The notes beneath the pieces were generated by a model. It saw only the letters and a program-made list of their open reading frames with translations, ran no database searches and had not been told where the DNA came from. Shown here piece by piece: positions 1-8,605 of a stretch of 64,000 bases of DNA. The DNA is taken from the NCBI RefSeq assembly GCF_003573545.1, contig NZ_QWET01000004.1, forward strand, positions 1 to 64,000, read 5' to 3'. Position numbers and translations under genes: made by a program. The first letter of the stretch is position 1. Each line of letters opens with the position of its first letter. The stretch comes from Mariniphaga sediminis (GTDB lineage: Bacteria > Bacteroidota > Bacteroidia > Bacteroidales > Prolixibacteraceae).

Positions 1-15
1 AAGTGCACCTGTAAA

Positions 16-109
16 TCACATGATTTAATTTCTTAAAATTACTCATGTGACGAAGTTAATAAATTTAAGGCGTAGCCTATTAAACATGACCACCCCCGAA
101 GGAGGTGGT
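16..109. repeat. Cluster of three successive hairpins at the left edge
   Basis: Three inverted repeats lie in a row: TCACATGA (16-23) with TCATGTGA (43-50); AGGC/GCCT around 68-78; and ACCACC..CC (89-97) with GGAGGTGGT (101-109), which has a GAA loop, one mismatch and is followed by TTTT. The last could be an intrinsic terminator of a gene left of the window. The whole set also resembles the structured ends of IS200/IS605-like elements. No transposase is visible, so the identity is inference. Confidence 0.4.
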
Positions 110-199
110 TTTAACGATTATAATAAAAAAAGGAACCATGGTTCAGACATCCCTTGCCAGATTTTGTCCTTCTGAAGCCTGAAAAACCAAGAAAAAAAG

Positions 200-207
200 T
201 ATATTTG
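200..207 (+). promoter_or_regulatory. Possible -7 promoter box (TATATTTG)
   Basis: Exact match to the Bacteroidota TAnnTTTG -7 box, followed by about 230 nt of non-coding DNA before the methyltransferase. No TTTG -33 element is seen at the usual distance. If used, the transcript carries a long leader with the inverted repeats noted at 225-441 and an 11-codon reading frame (226-258, MFKFMMDRVK). Confidence 0.3.
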
Positions 208-224
208 CCACATCAAAAAAATTG

Positions 225-441
225 GATGTTTAAATTTATGATGGATCGGGTGAAGTAAATAACCTTGGCAGAAAGTCAAAGGTTATCCTCTAATGAAACT
301 TGGGCATTTTCCTGCCTGAGTGATTTTAATTTCATATAACAATTATTTGAGCCAGGTAAAGTACAACGTGGATTTTTCCAACTTGTACGATTATTAATCA
401 ATAAACAACACGATGGCTTCATCAAAAAAAATTTAAACATC
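225..441. repeat. 13-bp inverted repeat bounding the methyltransferase leader
   Basis: GATGTTTAAATTT at 225-237 is the exact reverse complement of AAATTTAAACATC at 429-441; the right arm touches the ATG at 442. An 11-nt direct repeat CATCAAAAAAA occurs at 211-221 and 420-430. Inside the segment are two more hairpins: ATAACCTT/AAGGTTAT (259-266/279-286) and an imperfect 11-bp stem (361-371/378-388). It could be an invertible segment, a mobile-element scar or a folded mRNA leader. The arms are AT-rich, so chance is possible. Confidence 0.5.
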
Positions 442-1215
442 ATGAGTGACGAAAATAAATCAATTCACGCGTTCGACTTCAATTTAATTTGCGAATATTT
501 TTTAACCCTGGAAAGACAGGGACCCGGTAGCCCGGAAGTAACGCTCAAAGCACTGGGTTTTACCGGCACCCTCACCAATACATCCCGCATTGCAGATATC
601 GGATGCGGAACAGGTGGCCAGACTATGGTACTGGCACAACATACACCGGGTTCTATTACAGGTGTCGATCTGTTTCCCTCTTTTATCGACCAATTCAATC
701 TGAATGCAGAGAAACTGAACCTTCAGAAAAGGGTAAAGGGCATCGTCGGTTCAATGGATAATCTTCCTTTTAGGAAAGAAGAATTCGATCTTTTATGGTC
801 AGAAGGCGCCATTTACAATATTGGTTTTGAACGAGGCCTGAATGAATGGCGAAAATTCATTAAAACAGGCGGCTACATTGCCGTTTCAGAGGTATCGTGG
901 TTTACCGGCGAACGTCCTGCTGAAATTCATAATTTTTGGGAGGATGCCTATCCGGAGATCGACACAATTCCCAACAAGGTTGCGCAAATGCAAAAAGCTG
1001 GGTATATTCCTGTTGCCACTTTTGTCCTTCCGGAGAACTGCTGGACCGAACATTTTTATGCTCCGCAGGAAGCAGCCCAGGAATTATTTCTGAAGAGGCA
1101 GGCCGGGAATAAGAATGCTGAAGAGTTCATTGCCAATCAGCGACATGAAACCCGTTTATACCAGAAGTATAAAGCTTACTACGGATACGTGTTCTATATC
1201 GGGATGAAAATGTAA
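442..1215 (+). CDS. Class I SAM-dependent methyltransferase
   Basis: A 257-residue soluble protein with a Rossmann methyltransferase fold. The SAM-binding glycine loop [11 protein letters not shown] lies near residues 51-61, the acidic strand-2 end GVDLFP near 74-79, and a motif-IV region [13 protein letters not shown] near 117-129. The sequence closely resembles a Bacteroides family I recall as being represented in structural-genomics entries without an assigned substrate, so the methyl acceptor is unknown. The N-terminal [12 protein letters not shown] and C-terminal YYGYVFYIG segments are family hallmarks. It is a single-gene unit: a terminator follows 17 nt downstream and a structured leader precedes it. 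The ATG at 442 fits the family N-terminus. Fold is sure, substrate not. Confidence 0.9.
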   Translation: MSDENKSIHAFDFNLICEYFLTLERQGPGSPEVTLKALGFTGTLTNTSRIADIGCGTGGQTMVLAQHTPGSITGVDLFPSFIDQFNLNAEKLNLQKRVKGIVGSMDNLPFRKEEFDLLWSEGAIYNIGFERGLNEWRKFIKTGGYIAVSEVSWFTGERPAEIHNFWEDAYPEIDTIPNKVAQMQKAGYIPVATFVLPENCWTEHFYAPQEAAQELFLKRQAGNKNAEEFIANQRHETRLYQKYKAYYGYVFYIGMKM

Positions 1216-1231
1216 CAGAAAACGTTTAACT

Positions 1232-1262
1232 GAACTGGCGGCCTTGGGTTGCCAGTTCTTTT
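1232..1262 (+). terminator. Intrinsic terminator after the methyltransferase
   Basis: GAACTGGC (1232-1239) pairs perfectly with GCCAGTTC (1251-1258), with an 11-nt loop, and is followed by TTTT (1259-1262). It lies 16 nt after the stop codon. Confidence 0.75.
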
Positions 1263-1437
1263 CACAAGCATGCGGCATCTTTTGAGCTTTAGCTGTAGCC
1301 TTATTTTCTAATTTATTAGCTCTTAATAAGAGAGCCGTTAAGTTCTCCGGCATACATTGTGGTTACAACTTCTTCTTTCGTTTTGAGGGTTCTACTTAAA
1401 AAATAGACAGAATTCTACGTAAGCTCCATTTTAAAAC

Positions 1438-1839
1438 TTATCCGGGGAAACGTTCATATTTTTGAACCGTTTCCAGTGATTCATCCCAATTCGCTTTATT
1501 TGAAATAAAAATATGCCCATCCGGCCTTTTATGCAATTTCGTGTCCAAACTCCCTGCCGGGACAACCAAAAGGGTACCATCCATTTGTAAATTAGGCAAT
1601 GCAGAACCACAATGCGTACAAAACCCTTTTGCATGATCGCTTTTCGCTACCTGAAAAGTCCGAACTTCATTTTCTCCTTTTATCCATTCAAGTTTAGCTG
1701 TTGTCGAAAATAAATTTGCTGCATGAGCAGAACCAGTATCTTTCCTGCAATACCTGCAATGGCATAAATAAAAGCTCTCAAAATCACCTGTCACTTTAAA
1801 TTTCACTTTTCGACACAAACATGATCCTAAATGTTCCAT
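1438..1839 (-). CDS. GFA/CENP-V-fold zinc protein
   Basis: A 133-residue protein of the Gfa superfamily, named after a glutathione-dependent formaldehyde-activating enzyme; most members have no proven activity. Zinc ligands are visible as CLC (about residues 7-9), CHCRYC (about 26-31) and CTHC (about 73-76), the usual spacing for the two zinc sites. It is cytoplasmic, with no signal peptide. It stands alone, about 130 nt downstream of the aminopeptidase P gene on the same strand. Formaldehyde chemistry should not be assumed. Family call is firm. Confidence 0.88.
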   Translation of the reverse strand: MEHLGSCLCRKVKFKVTGDFESFYLCHCRYCRKDTGSAHAANLFSTTAKLEWIKGENEVRTFQVAKSDHAKGFCTHCGSALPNLQMDGTLLVVPAGSLDTKLHKRPDGHIFISNKANWDESLETVQKYERFPG

Positions 1840-1914
1840 TTACTTCCTCTCGTTTTTACTTTGTAAAGTTGTGTTAAAAAAATCTTTCCAATATACCTCT
1901 GGCTAAAGCCAGCC

Positions 1915-1967
1915 TGCCGGTCAGACAATGGGGGCTAGTACCTACACTATTCACACTGACGCCGGCA
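1915..1967 (-). repeat. Imperfect inverted repeat downstream of aminopeptidase P
   Basis: TGCCGGTCAG (1915-1924) pairs with CTGACGCCGGCA (1956-1967) with a two-base bulge. It begins 4 nt past the pepP stop codon. A short GGCTAAAGCC stem lies beside it, and a T-run (minus strand) follows only about 20-30 nt later. It may be a weak terminator or a REP-like remnant. Confidence 0.4.
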
Positions 1968-1970
1968 AGA

Positions 1971-3749
1971 TTAAACTTCTGCTGTAAGTTCCTCTAAAAA
2001 TACTTTCAACTCCGGGCTTACCCATGGTTCTAACTCTTTGTGAACCCACTGATGGTAATGGTTGAGCCACTTCCGTTCATTTTCTGAAAGCAGTTCGAAG
2101 TCTATTAACCGCGTATCTATCGGGCAAAGTGTGAGTGTTTCAAAACCGAAAAACTTACCAAATGCAGTGGTTTCCTTTTCGACACACACCATCAGGTTTT
2201 CAGTTCGGATGCCGTATTCCCCTTCGCGGTAAAGTCCGGGTTCATTGGAAAGTACCATGCCGGGCTGTAAAGAAACCTCGTTAAACTCCTGCCGGATAGA
2301 TGTGGGACCTTCGTGCACATTAAGAAAATGCCCCACTCCGTGGCCGGTGCCATGACCATAATTCAGGCCATGCTCCCAAAGCGCCATGCGCGCCAGAACA
2401 TCCAGATTACACCCTTTGGTGCCCAACGGAAACTTTGACTGCGAAAGGGCAATCATCCCCTTCAGCACCAGTGTAAAATCAGTCTTCTGTTGCAATGTAA
2501 CCTCACCTAATGCAATGGTACGGGTGATGTCGGTGGTTCCATGCAAATACTGCCCACCGGAATCAAACAGTAATATTCCTTCCGGTTTCAGCAGCAGTGC
2601 ATCTTTTTCTCCCACATTCAGGTGCACAATAGCACCGTGTTCCCTGTAACCCATAACAGGGGCAAAACTTTCACCTACGAAGGCTTCCTGTTGCGAACGG
2701 AATTCTGCCAGCTTGCGCCCTGCGGTAAACTCCGTCTCCGTCCCTTTTGCTACATTCTCTTTCAACCAAAAAAGAAACGCCACCAATGCTGCGCCATCTT
2801 TTTTCATGGCCTGGCGGTAGCCTTCCAGTTCCGTTGAATTTTTTCGGGCTTTTAATAAAGAAACCACCGAATTGCCATCGGCTATTTTATTATCCGCTTG
2901 AAGGGTAGAAAAAACAGAATAGCTGGCTGATCCCGGATCAATAAAAACTTTTTTACCACGCACGGATTTAAGCCAGGTAAAAAAATCTTCGTATTCGGCC
3001 AGTCCGATTTTCTCCTTCTCAAGGCGCGCCTTCAGTTCTACCGGGATTTTGGCCCCGTTTGCAAATAATATCCACTCATTTTTCCCCACAATACCATAGC
3101 CGGTGAAAACCGGATTATAGGGTATATCAGAGCCACGCAGGTTAAACAGCCAGGCCAGTTCGTCGAGAGCAGTAATTACCTGGAAATCGGCCTCATATTT
3201 TTTCAGTTCCGCAACCACCAACTCCCGCTTATCCTTTCGGGAGAGTCCGGTTTGGGAAGGATTCAGTTCAAAAACTTTATCCTGGGGCAAATCCGGTCGG
3301 TTTTCCCATATTTTTTCAAAAAGATCAGGGGTTTCCACGGTGTTAATACCTGCTTCGTCCAAAAATCTACTGAGATTATGAAAGCCAGAAACAGTGACAG
3401 TTTGCGGGTCAAACCCTACTTTACTGCCCGGCGTCAGTTTTTTTGCCAGCCATACTTCGGGCGGAATGGCATCCGGGACACGGTGCTTGTACATTTTAAT
3501 CCCCGAGCCTTTCAACTGTTCTTCAGCCTGCAGAAAATAACGTGAATCGGTCCAGAGGCCAGCCTCTTCGTGGGTAACAACCACAATCCCGTAAGAACCG
3601 GTAAAGCCGGATAAAAACGCACGGGTCTGCCAGCGGTCGGGTAAATATTCACTGGCATGCGGATCGGTACCTGAAATGTACCAGGCATCAAGATTGCGCC
3701 TTAGCAGTTCCAGTCGAAGCGCTTTTAACCGTTGGCGGATTTCATTCAT
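1971..3749 (-). CDS. pepP: Xaa-Pro aminopeptidase (peptidase M24B)
   Basis: A 592-residue metalloaminopeptidase that removes N-terminal residues preceding proline. The layout is the long form with two creatinase-like N-terminal domains and a C-terminal pita-bread domain. Metal ligands are visible: Asp in LLFDSGGQY and in TTDITRT, His in GHGTGHGVGHFLNVHEG, Glu in SNEPGLY and in IRTENLM. A short C-terminal extension follows, typical of the eukaryotic-like long form. Cytoplasmic. Its ATG overlaps the stop of the Nudix gene by 4 nt (ATGA), indicating translational coupling in a five-gene leftward run. Confidence 0.95.
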   Translation of the reverse strand: MNEIRQRLKALRLELLRRNLDAWYISGTDPHASEYLPDRWQTRAFLSGFTGSYGIVVVTHEEAGLWTDSRYFLQAEEQLKGSGIKMYKHRVPDAIPPEVWLAKKLTPGSKVGFDPQTVTVSGFHNLSRFLDEAGINTVETPDLFEKIWENRPDLPQDKVFELNPSQTGLSRKDKRELVVAELKKYEADFQVITALDELAWLFNLRGSDIPYNPVFTGYGIVGKNEWILFANGAKIPVELKARLEKEKIGLAEYEDFFTWLKSVRGKKVFIDPGSASYSVFSTLQADNKIADGNSVVSLLKARKNSTELEGYRQAMKKDGAALVAFLFWLKENVAKGTETEFTAGRKLAEFRSQQEAFVGESFAPVMGYREHGAIVHLNVGEKDALLLKPEGILLFDSGGQYLHGTTDITRTIALGEVTLQQKTDFTLVLKGMIALSQSKFPLGTKGCNLDVLARMALWEHGLNYGHGTGHGVGHFLNVHEGPTSIRQEFNEVSLQPGMVLSNEPGLYREGEYGIRTENLMVCVEKETTAFGKFFGFETLTLCPIDTRLIDFELLSENERKWLNHYHQWVHKELEPWVSPELKVFLEELTAEV

Positions 3750-4270
3750 ATCTCGAAAAATTGTTTTACGAATTTTTTTATGGACGGAGCAGGCACCAAA
3801 TCCAGGTTGATTTCATTTTCATCATAAAATCCAAAATCAAGGATATCGTCCATGGCTTTCAGGCCATCAACCGATTCAGGAACAACACGAAAAACCATAT
3901 CGTGTGTAAAAACACTGAACCCGGAAAAGACATATTCATTGGGAGCTGCCCCCACATACTCCAACGATTTAACCCTCATTCCCAATTCTTCCAGCAGTTC
4001 GCGCTCAATAGCCTCTTCGGCTGTTTCACCGGGATCGACAAACCCGCCGGGCAAATCCAGTTTTCCGTAGTCGGGTTCTACTCCGCGGGTTGTAAGCAAC
4101 AGCTTTCCCTCCTTATTGGGCACCAGGGCTGCCACTGCGGTTGCCGAGTTCACAAATAAATGAAACCCGCAATCACTGCATTTCAGGGAACGTTCGCTGG
4201 CAGCAACAAAAGCCGGAGAGCCACACTTCGGACAAAATTTCAGTACTTTCAGTGGATGGGTCGGTTGCAT
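3746..4270 (-). CDS. Nudix hydrolase with N-terminal zinc ribbon
   Basis: A 174-residue protein. An N-terminal zinc ribbon (CPKC near residue 13 and CSDC near 32) precedes a Nudix domain. The Nudix box is complete: GFVDPGE, then seven residues, then RELLEELG. It hydrolyses a nucleoside-diphosphate-linked compound; zinc-ribbon Nudix enzymes include the NADH pyrophosphatase NudC, but the NudC-specific SQPWPFPxS signature is absent, so the substrate is open. Its ATG (4270) directly follows the stop of the upstream hydrolase gene, and its stop overlaps pepP by 4 nt. Confidence 0.9.
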   Translation of the reverse strand: MQPTHPLKVLKFCPKCGSPAFVAASERSLKCSDCGFHLFVNSATAVAALVPNKEGKLLLTTRGVEPDYGKLDLPGGFVDPGETAEEAIERELLEELGMRVKSLEYVGAAPNEYVFSGFSVFTHDMVFRVVPESVDGLKAMDDILDFGFYDENEINLDLVPAPSIKKFVKQFFEI

Positions 4271-5173
4271 CTATTCAATCATTTTTACAGCCTTCAGCCA
4301 ATTGTAGAATAATTCTGGCCACTGGTCAACAGGCAGGTTCTTTTTATTCATTCCAAATCCGTGATTTCCTTCAGCAAAAATATGCATTTCGGCAGGCACA
4401 TTATTTTCTTTCAATGCCAGATAAAATTCCACTGAGTTTCGCGGAACAACTCCCTTGTCGTCGTCGGCTAAAACCAAAAACGTTGGCGGGGTTTGAGGTG
4501 TCACATGCAACTCGTTAGAATATTCTTCAACCATCTTCCAGTCATTTCCTTCCCCAATCAGGTTTTTACGTGAACCCATGTGGCCGAACTCCTCTCTGAA
4601 AGTAATAACGGGGTATAGCAGGAGCATAAAATCAGGACGGCTGCTTATTCTTTCAAAAGAATCTTCGCTCTCTTTGCTTCCACAATCAAAACGGGTACCC
4701 ACGGTAGACGCAAGATGTCCTCCTGCCGAAGAACCGGCAATACCAATTTTTACGGGATCGATACCCCACGCTTCCGCATTTTTCCGGACAATCCGCAGGG
4801 CCTGCCTGGCATCGCCCGAGGGAATTTCATGATGTCCGTATGGCAGTCGGTATTTTAACACAATCCCGGCCACTCCCCTGGACTTAAGCCACTTGGCCAT
4901 ATCATACCCCTCGTGATCCATGGCTTCAATCATATAACCTCCTCCCGGACAAATAACTACTGCCGCTCCGGTATTTTTCTCTTTTTCAGGAAGGTAAACA
5001 TACATTTCGGCTTCCGAAACATTTCGCACGCGCACCCCGTCGTATTTCTCCTCTGGTTTGTCCATGCCATTATGGTTCGGCGCCCCGTTGGGCCATACTT
5101 TTAAAACTTTATCCTGCGCAGTTAAAACCAATGTGCCAAAAATAAGGGTTACAACTAAAGCTATACATTTCAT
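4271..5173 (-). CDS. Secreted alpha/beta hydrolase (acetyl-esterase-like)
   Basis: A 300-residue exported esterase-like protein. The chosen ATG at 5173 gives a clean signal peptide (MKCIALVVTLIFGTLVLTAQ); a longer in-frame start at 5227 would overlap the upstream gene and bury the signal. Visible: oxyanion region CPGGGY, nucleophile motif GSSAGG, and a late His in GNHGFG. The family includes BD-FAE/Axe-type carbohydrate acetylesterases and carboxylesterases, probably periplasmic here. The gene starts 1 nt after the upstream stop and ends flush with the Nudix start. The true substrate is not shown by neighbours. Confidence 0.88.
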   Translation of the reverse strand: MKCIALVVTLIFGTLVLTAQDKVLKVWPNGAPNHNGMDKPEEKYDGVRVRNVSEAEMYVYLPEKEKNTGAAVVICPGGGYMIEAMDHEGYDMAKWLKSRGVAGIVLKYRLPYGHHEIPSGDARQALRIVRKNAEAWGIDPVKIGIAGSSAGGHLASTVGTRFDCGSKESEDSFERISSRPDFMLLLYPVITFREEFGHMGSRKNLIGEGNDWKMVEEYSNELHVTPQTPPTFLVLADDDKGVVPRNSVEFYLALKENNVPAEMHIFAEGNHGFGMNKKNLPVDQWPELFYNWLKAVKMIE

Positions 5174-5174
5174 A

Positions 5175-5714
5175 CTATTTTGATTTTGATCCGACAAAGA
5201 AATGCTCCTTTTCTTCAAAAAGAACATTAAAAGTAGTTAGTGAACCGTAAATTCGGGTAATATATTGTTGAAGGTTTACCTTTTCTTCATCAGAAATGAC
5301 TTTATGACTGTTGATATTCTGCTCCAACACCCGCAGACGGTCGCGTAACATAACAATTTTATGAAAAAATGCTTCTATCGGAATCTCTTTGGGTTTCAAT
5401 TCAGGATTGGCCGGCTGCAACAACATGGTACCGCCTTTCCACTTTTCGCCCAGCGGCACCACGGCACTAAGCGCCCCGTATTGGTCAAGCACATATTTTA
5501 ATACCTCCTCCACCTCACCAATAGAAAGTCCTTTATGCGGTGGGGCATCCATATTCTTTTCAAGTACGGTTAAATCAGTATTTCTTTTGGTGATTTCAAT
5601 TTTTCCACCTTTTTCAAAAAAAATCTCATAAGCAGTGAGTTTGCTTTTACTGATAATCCCTTCACCATAGCGTGGGTGTTCTACACGGGTACCAACTGAC
5701 AATTCTTCCATCAT
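5175..5714 (-). CDS. Conserved protein with Tudor/SH3-like N-terminal domain
   Basis: A 179-residue protein of unknown role. Residues about 5-50 (VGTRVEHPRYGEGII and onward) resemble the small beta-barrel found at the C-terminus of UvrD/PcrA helicases and in CarD-like proteins, which binds nucleic acid or RNA polymerase. The rest is predicted helical, with a GEVEEVLKYVLDQYGALS segment and a coiled-coil-like tail. No signal peptide. It sits between the SDR gene (35 nt gap) and the esterase gene (1 nt gap), so is co-transcribed with them. Start may be either of the first two Met codons. Confidence 0.75.
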   Translation of the reverse strand: MMEELSVGTRVEHPRYGEGIISKSKLTAYEIFFEKGGKIEITKRNTDLTVLEKNMDAPPHKGLSIGEVEEVLKYVLDQYGALSAVVPLGEKWKGGTMLLQPANPELKPKEIPIEAFFHKIVMLRDRLRVLEQNINSHKVISDEEKVNLQQYITRIYGSLTTFNVLFEEKEHFFVGSKSK

Positions 5715-5749
5715 TTCAATAGTATCGTTTTAGTAAAAAAAGAAAATAG

Positions 5750-6553
5750 CTATTTGAAAGGCGAGTCCGGTTCCTTCGCAAACATTTTATAGGACATTTT
5801 CTCCACAAAGCGCGGAAGAATTTTAGACAGGAATACGGTAAACTTGCCTTCCACAAAAGTAAGAATCAGGTCGCGTTTGCGTTTTTCCACGGCTTTAAAA
5901 ATATGGGTGGCACACTCCTCTGCCGACATCATTTTATTCTCATCCCTGGGAGTTTCGCCTTGTTGCTCCCCATTCTCAACCAGGGCCGATTTTCGAATCT
6001 CGGAGGATGTGAACCCGGGTGCAACAATCAGCACGTGGAGGCCGTTTTTAAGGTTTTCAACCCGTATGGTTTGCAGAAACCCCCGCACAGCAAATTTGGA
6101 AGCAGAATAGCCACTTCGTCCGGGAAGTCCGATGTAACCACCCACAGAAATAACCCCAACCAACGAGCCTTTGGATTTCATCAGGTGCGGGAGGGCATAC
6201 CGGGTGCAATAAACGGTTCCCCAATAATTTACATCCATTACCCGGCGTATTACATCCATCTCGGTTTTATGAAACAGCCCTCTCATGGAAATGCCGGCGT
6301 TGTTGATAAGGACATCAATCTGCCCGAATTTTTCAATGGCTTTTTCCATTAAGTTTTTACAGTCGTCTTCGCACGCAACGTCTGTTTTTACAGCCAGTAC
6401 ATCAGCTCCGGTCAATCTGCTTTTGAGTTCATCCAAACGATCCTCCCGACGGGCGGCCAAAACCAGACTACATCCTTCCCCGGCGTATTTTTCGGCCAGC
6501 GCTTTTCCTATTCCGGAGGAGGCGCCGGTTATGACGACTACTTTTTTTTGCAT
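5750..6553 (-). CDS. Short-chain dehydrogenase/reductase (DHRS7-like)
   Basis: A 267-residue classical SDR using NAD(P)H. Cofactor motif TGASSGIG (about residues 9-16), NNAG (about 86-89), and catalytic YSASK are all present, with the Ser in VISVGG. An Arg after the second strand (AARRE) suggests NADP preference. The C-terminal extension of about 30 basic and hydrophobic residues (FLSKILPRFVEKMSYKMF) may associate with membrane. First gene of the five-gene leftward run; a near-match promoter box, TACTTTCG on the minus strand (6595-6602), lies 42 nt upstream. Substrate unknown. Confidence 0.9.
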   Translation of the reverse strand: MQKKVVVITGASSGIGKALAEKYAGEGCSLVLAARREDRLDELKSRLTGADVLAVKTDVACEDDCKNLMEKAIEKFGQIDVLINNAGISMRGLFHKTEMDVIRRVMDVNYWGTVYCTRYALPHLMKSKGSLVGVISVGGYIGLPGRSGYSASKFAVRGFLQTIRVENLKNGLHVLIVAPGFTSSEIRKSALVENGEQQGETPRDENKMMSAEECATHIFKAVEKRKRDLILTFVEGKFTVFLSKILPRFVEKMSYKMFAKEPDSPFK

Positions 6554-7388
6554 AAAATTCCCGTACGAATTGTTATTGCTGAATCATTAAGGTGCGAAAG
6601 TACGAAAATTTAATGTGAGATAAAGAAAACAAGGACACTGTTTAAAATTTGTCCCTGATGATTATTTTCGATGAATTAAGTCTTTAGACCAGCTAAAACC
6701 GGAGAAACAAATACCATTAAACAACTAAATATCAAAAAAGTAATCACGCTTAACTTTCGATATTCATTTAACTTTTTCCCTACCCTAAAATTTTTTCAAA
6801 ACTAACTTTAAATAAGTGATTAAGTTTCAAAAAATAACGTGAGTTTGATGTAAAACCTTACTTGCAGAATCTTATTCATAACAACAGACTGGTTATCCAC
6901 TTGTTTGGGGCTTTGCCCCAATCCCCACTTCATTTTTCTCCTAGATGAGAAAAACGAAGCAAAAAGAATCATGTCAAAATTAACCTTTGCGTTTTTTCAA
7001 TGTTGCGAATTGGCCCGACTGACGGAATTTTGACAAAGCCCGCATCAAGTATCGCTCACTTATAAATCAAAGTCAGGAATTGAGAGAATAGGCTGGTCCA
7101 CATACGAACATTTATGGTTAAAATATAAAACACATCGCAGCGATGGCCTCGGTTCAGTCGGTGAGCCGGAAAACAAGTGAGCACGGCGTAAAAAAATACT
7201 GATGGAAAATGTATCTGAAAACAGGCTACTCCATCGTATTATTCGGGTGAGTCAAAAAAGCGGGAGAGAATTCAAAAAAATCTTTTAGCACCCACCAAAA
7301 ATAAACAGGAAAGGCGCCATTTCGACGCCCTTCCTAACCTCAATCCAACCCGTTCCAGAAAAGAACGGTCGAGTAATCCAGCTATTTA
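6554..7388. other. 835-nt non-coding block with serial inverted repeats
   Basis: No convincing reading frame. From 6905 it carries consecutive stems: TTGGGGC/GCCCCAA (6905-6911/6915-6921); a 13-bp stem with one mismatch (6928-6940/6947-6959); GTCAAAATT/AATTTTGAC (6973-6981/7026-7034); and CGGTTCA/TGAGCCG (7150-7156/7162-7168). The composition differs from neighbouring genes. It could be a dispersed repeat, a mobile-element remnant or a structured RNA. The stretch 6603-6900 is AT-rich and otherwise featureless. Confidence 0.5.
7296..7334 (-). terminator. Intrinsic terminator of the signalling operon
   Basis: On the minus strand GGAAGGGCG (7334-7326) pairs with CGCCTTTCC (7316-7308) with one mismatch and a 9-nt loop, then a T-rich tract TGTTTATTTTT (7307-7297). 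It lies about 55 nt past the stop of the DUF4382 lipoprotein gene. Confidence 0.65.
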
Positions 7389-8594
7389 TTAATCTTCATC
7401 TTCGGGTACGGGTACCAACGCAAAATTTTGTTCTGTTACCTCACCTGCCATAACTGTCAGGGTAGAGTCCTGACTGACAAACCCCTCCATTTTGCATACC
7501 AGGTTATAATCGCCGGGGTTAATTCCGGCAAAGGAATACAACCCCTGCTCACTGGTATTGGCAGAGGTGATGGAATCTTCTCCGGCAAAAAGAGTCAGCA
7601 TTGCGTTTTGAATAACAACCCCTGCAGTATCAGACACAGTGCCCGATATTTCACCTGCTTCCGGCACTTCATCACCCACAGGAATTACAAAATTCTGCAC
7701 GGTAACGGCACCTGCTTCAACTGTTACACTTACCTGGTTTTCATAATCGTCTGCATTTAATGCCAGGCTGTAATCTCCCGGTGGAATTCCTATCATGGCG
7801 TACGTTCCATTTTCTGATGTCATGGCCGATGTAACGGTATCGCCCCCTTCAATCAAGGTCAGCAATGCATTTTCAATAACAGCCTCCGCAGAATCGGTAA
7901 CCATACCGGAAATTTCACCGGAACTGACTTGAAAATTAGCCACTGCCCGAACCACCGGTTTAAAAATGAAACCCTTCACTTTATCATACCCGTGTTTCAT
8001 ATTCCCTCTGAGCACAAAAGAACGGCTGACATCGAAGTCGAGTAACACCTCGGCAAAACTTTCGCCGTTCATTTCCAAAGCCGGGTTCACTTTAATTTTC
8101 AGGCCACTTGCATCCCCGCTTGGCACCTTCAAGTCGAATTCAGTTCCATCATTTAAAACAATACCTGCATCAACAATATGGAGTCTGATTTCATGGTAAA
8201 CGCCGGCAGGCACTTCCATTTCTGCCAACGTTGCAGTTACCCCGTTGCTTAAATCCAGCAGATTAAATGTTACATTCTCTTCCAGTTCATAGGTTACAAA
8301 CGCGTTGTTTCCATCATCGTCACCTTCCTCATTATTACCGTTACCATTTCCCTCACCCTCTTCATTTTCATGCTTCATTAACTTAACCCAATCGACCGTA
8401 ATATTGGCTTCTGCGACCAAATCAACAGGAAACGGTGCATCAGTAAGTTTAATGACAACTGTTCCTTTTCCCTTGTTTTCAACATCCACATCTTTTTCAC
8501 TGTCCAACAGTTCACTACATCCTGCCAGAACTCCTAACACGAAAAGTGCTATAAATCCAAACACTCTCATTTTCAATAGCTTTTCTTTCTTCAT
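7389..8594 (-). CDS. DUF4382 lipoprotein with two carboxypeptidase-regulatory-like repeats
   Basis: A 401-residue lipoprotein. The lipobox LAGC follows a hydrophobic N-terminus (Cys about residue 26). Residues about 45-215 match the DUF4382 pattern (GTVVIKLTDAP at its start, ADITVDWVKL-like strand, then LLDLSNG). A Gly/Asn/Asp/Glu-rich loop interrupts it near residues 76-96 and could bind calcium. Two tandem Ig-like carboxypeptidase-regulatory repeats follow (about 225-305 and 310-395), each with GxISGxVxDxA and PPGDYSL/NPGDYNL cores. It is the last gene of an ECF sigma/TonB receptor/FecR operon, 11 nt after fecR. Function unknown; a surface or periplasmic partner of the receptor is inferred. 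Confidence 0.88.
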   Translation of the reverse strand: MKKEKLLKMRVFGFIALFVLGVLAGCSELLDSEKDVDVENKGKGTVVIKLTDAPFPVDLVAEANITVDWVKLMKHENEEGEGNGNGNNEEGDDDGNNAFVTYELEENVTFNLLDLSNGVTATLAEMEVPAGVYHEIRLHIVDAGIVLNDGTEFDLKVPSGDASGLKIKVNPALEMNGESFAEVLLDFDVSRSFVLRGNMKHGYDKVKGFIFKPVVRAVANFQVSSGEISGMVTDSAEAVIENALLTLIEGGDTVTSAMTSENGTYAMIGIPPGDYSLALNADDYENQVSVTVEAGAVTVQNFVIPVGDEVPEAGEISGTVSDTAGVVIQNAMLTLFAGEDSITSANTSEQGLYSFAGINPGDYNLVCKMEGFVSQDSTLTVMAGEVTEQNFALVPVPEDED

Positions 8595-8605
8595 CCTTTT
8601 TACTT

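Noticed and set aside
5174-5227. 18-codon extension of the esterase-like gene
   Set aside because: Overlaps the upstream gene and destroys the signal peptide placement.
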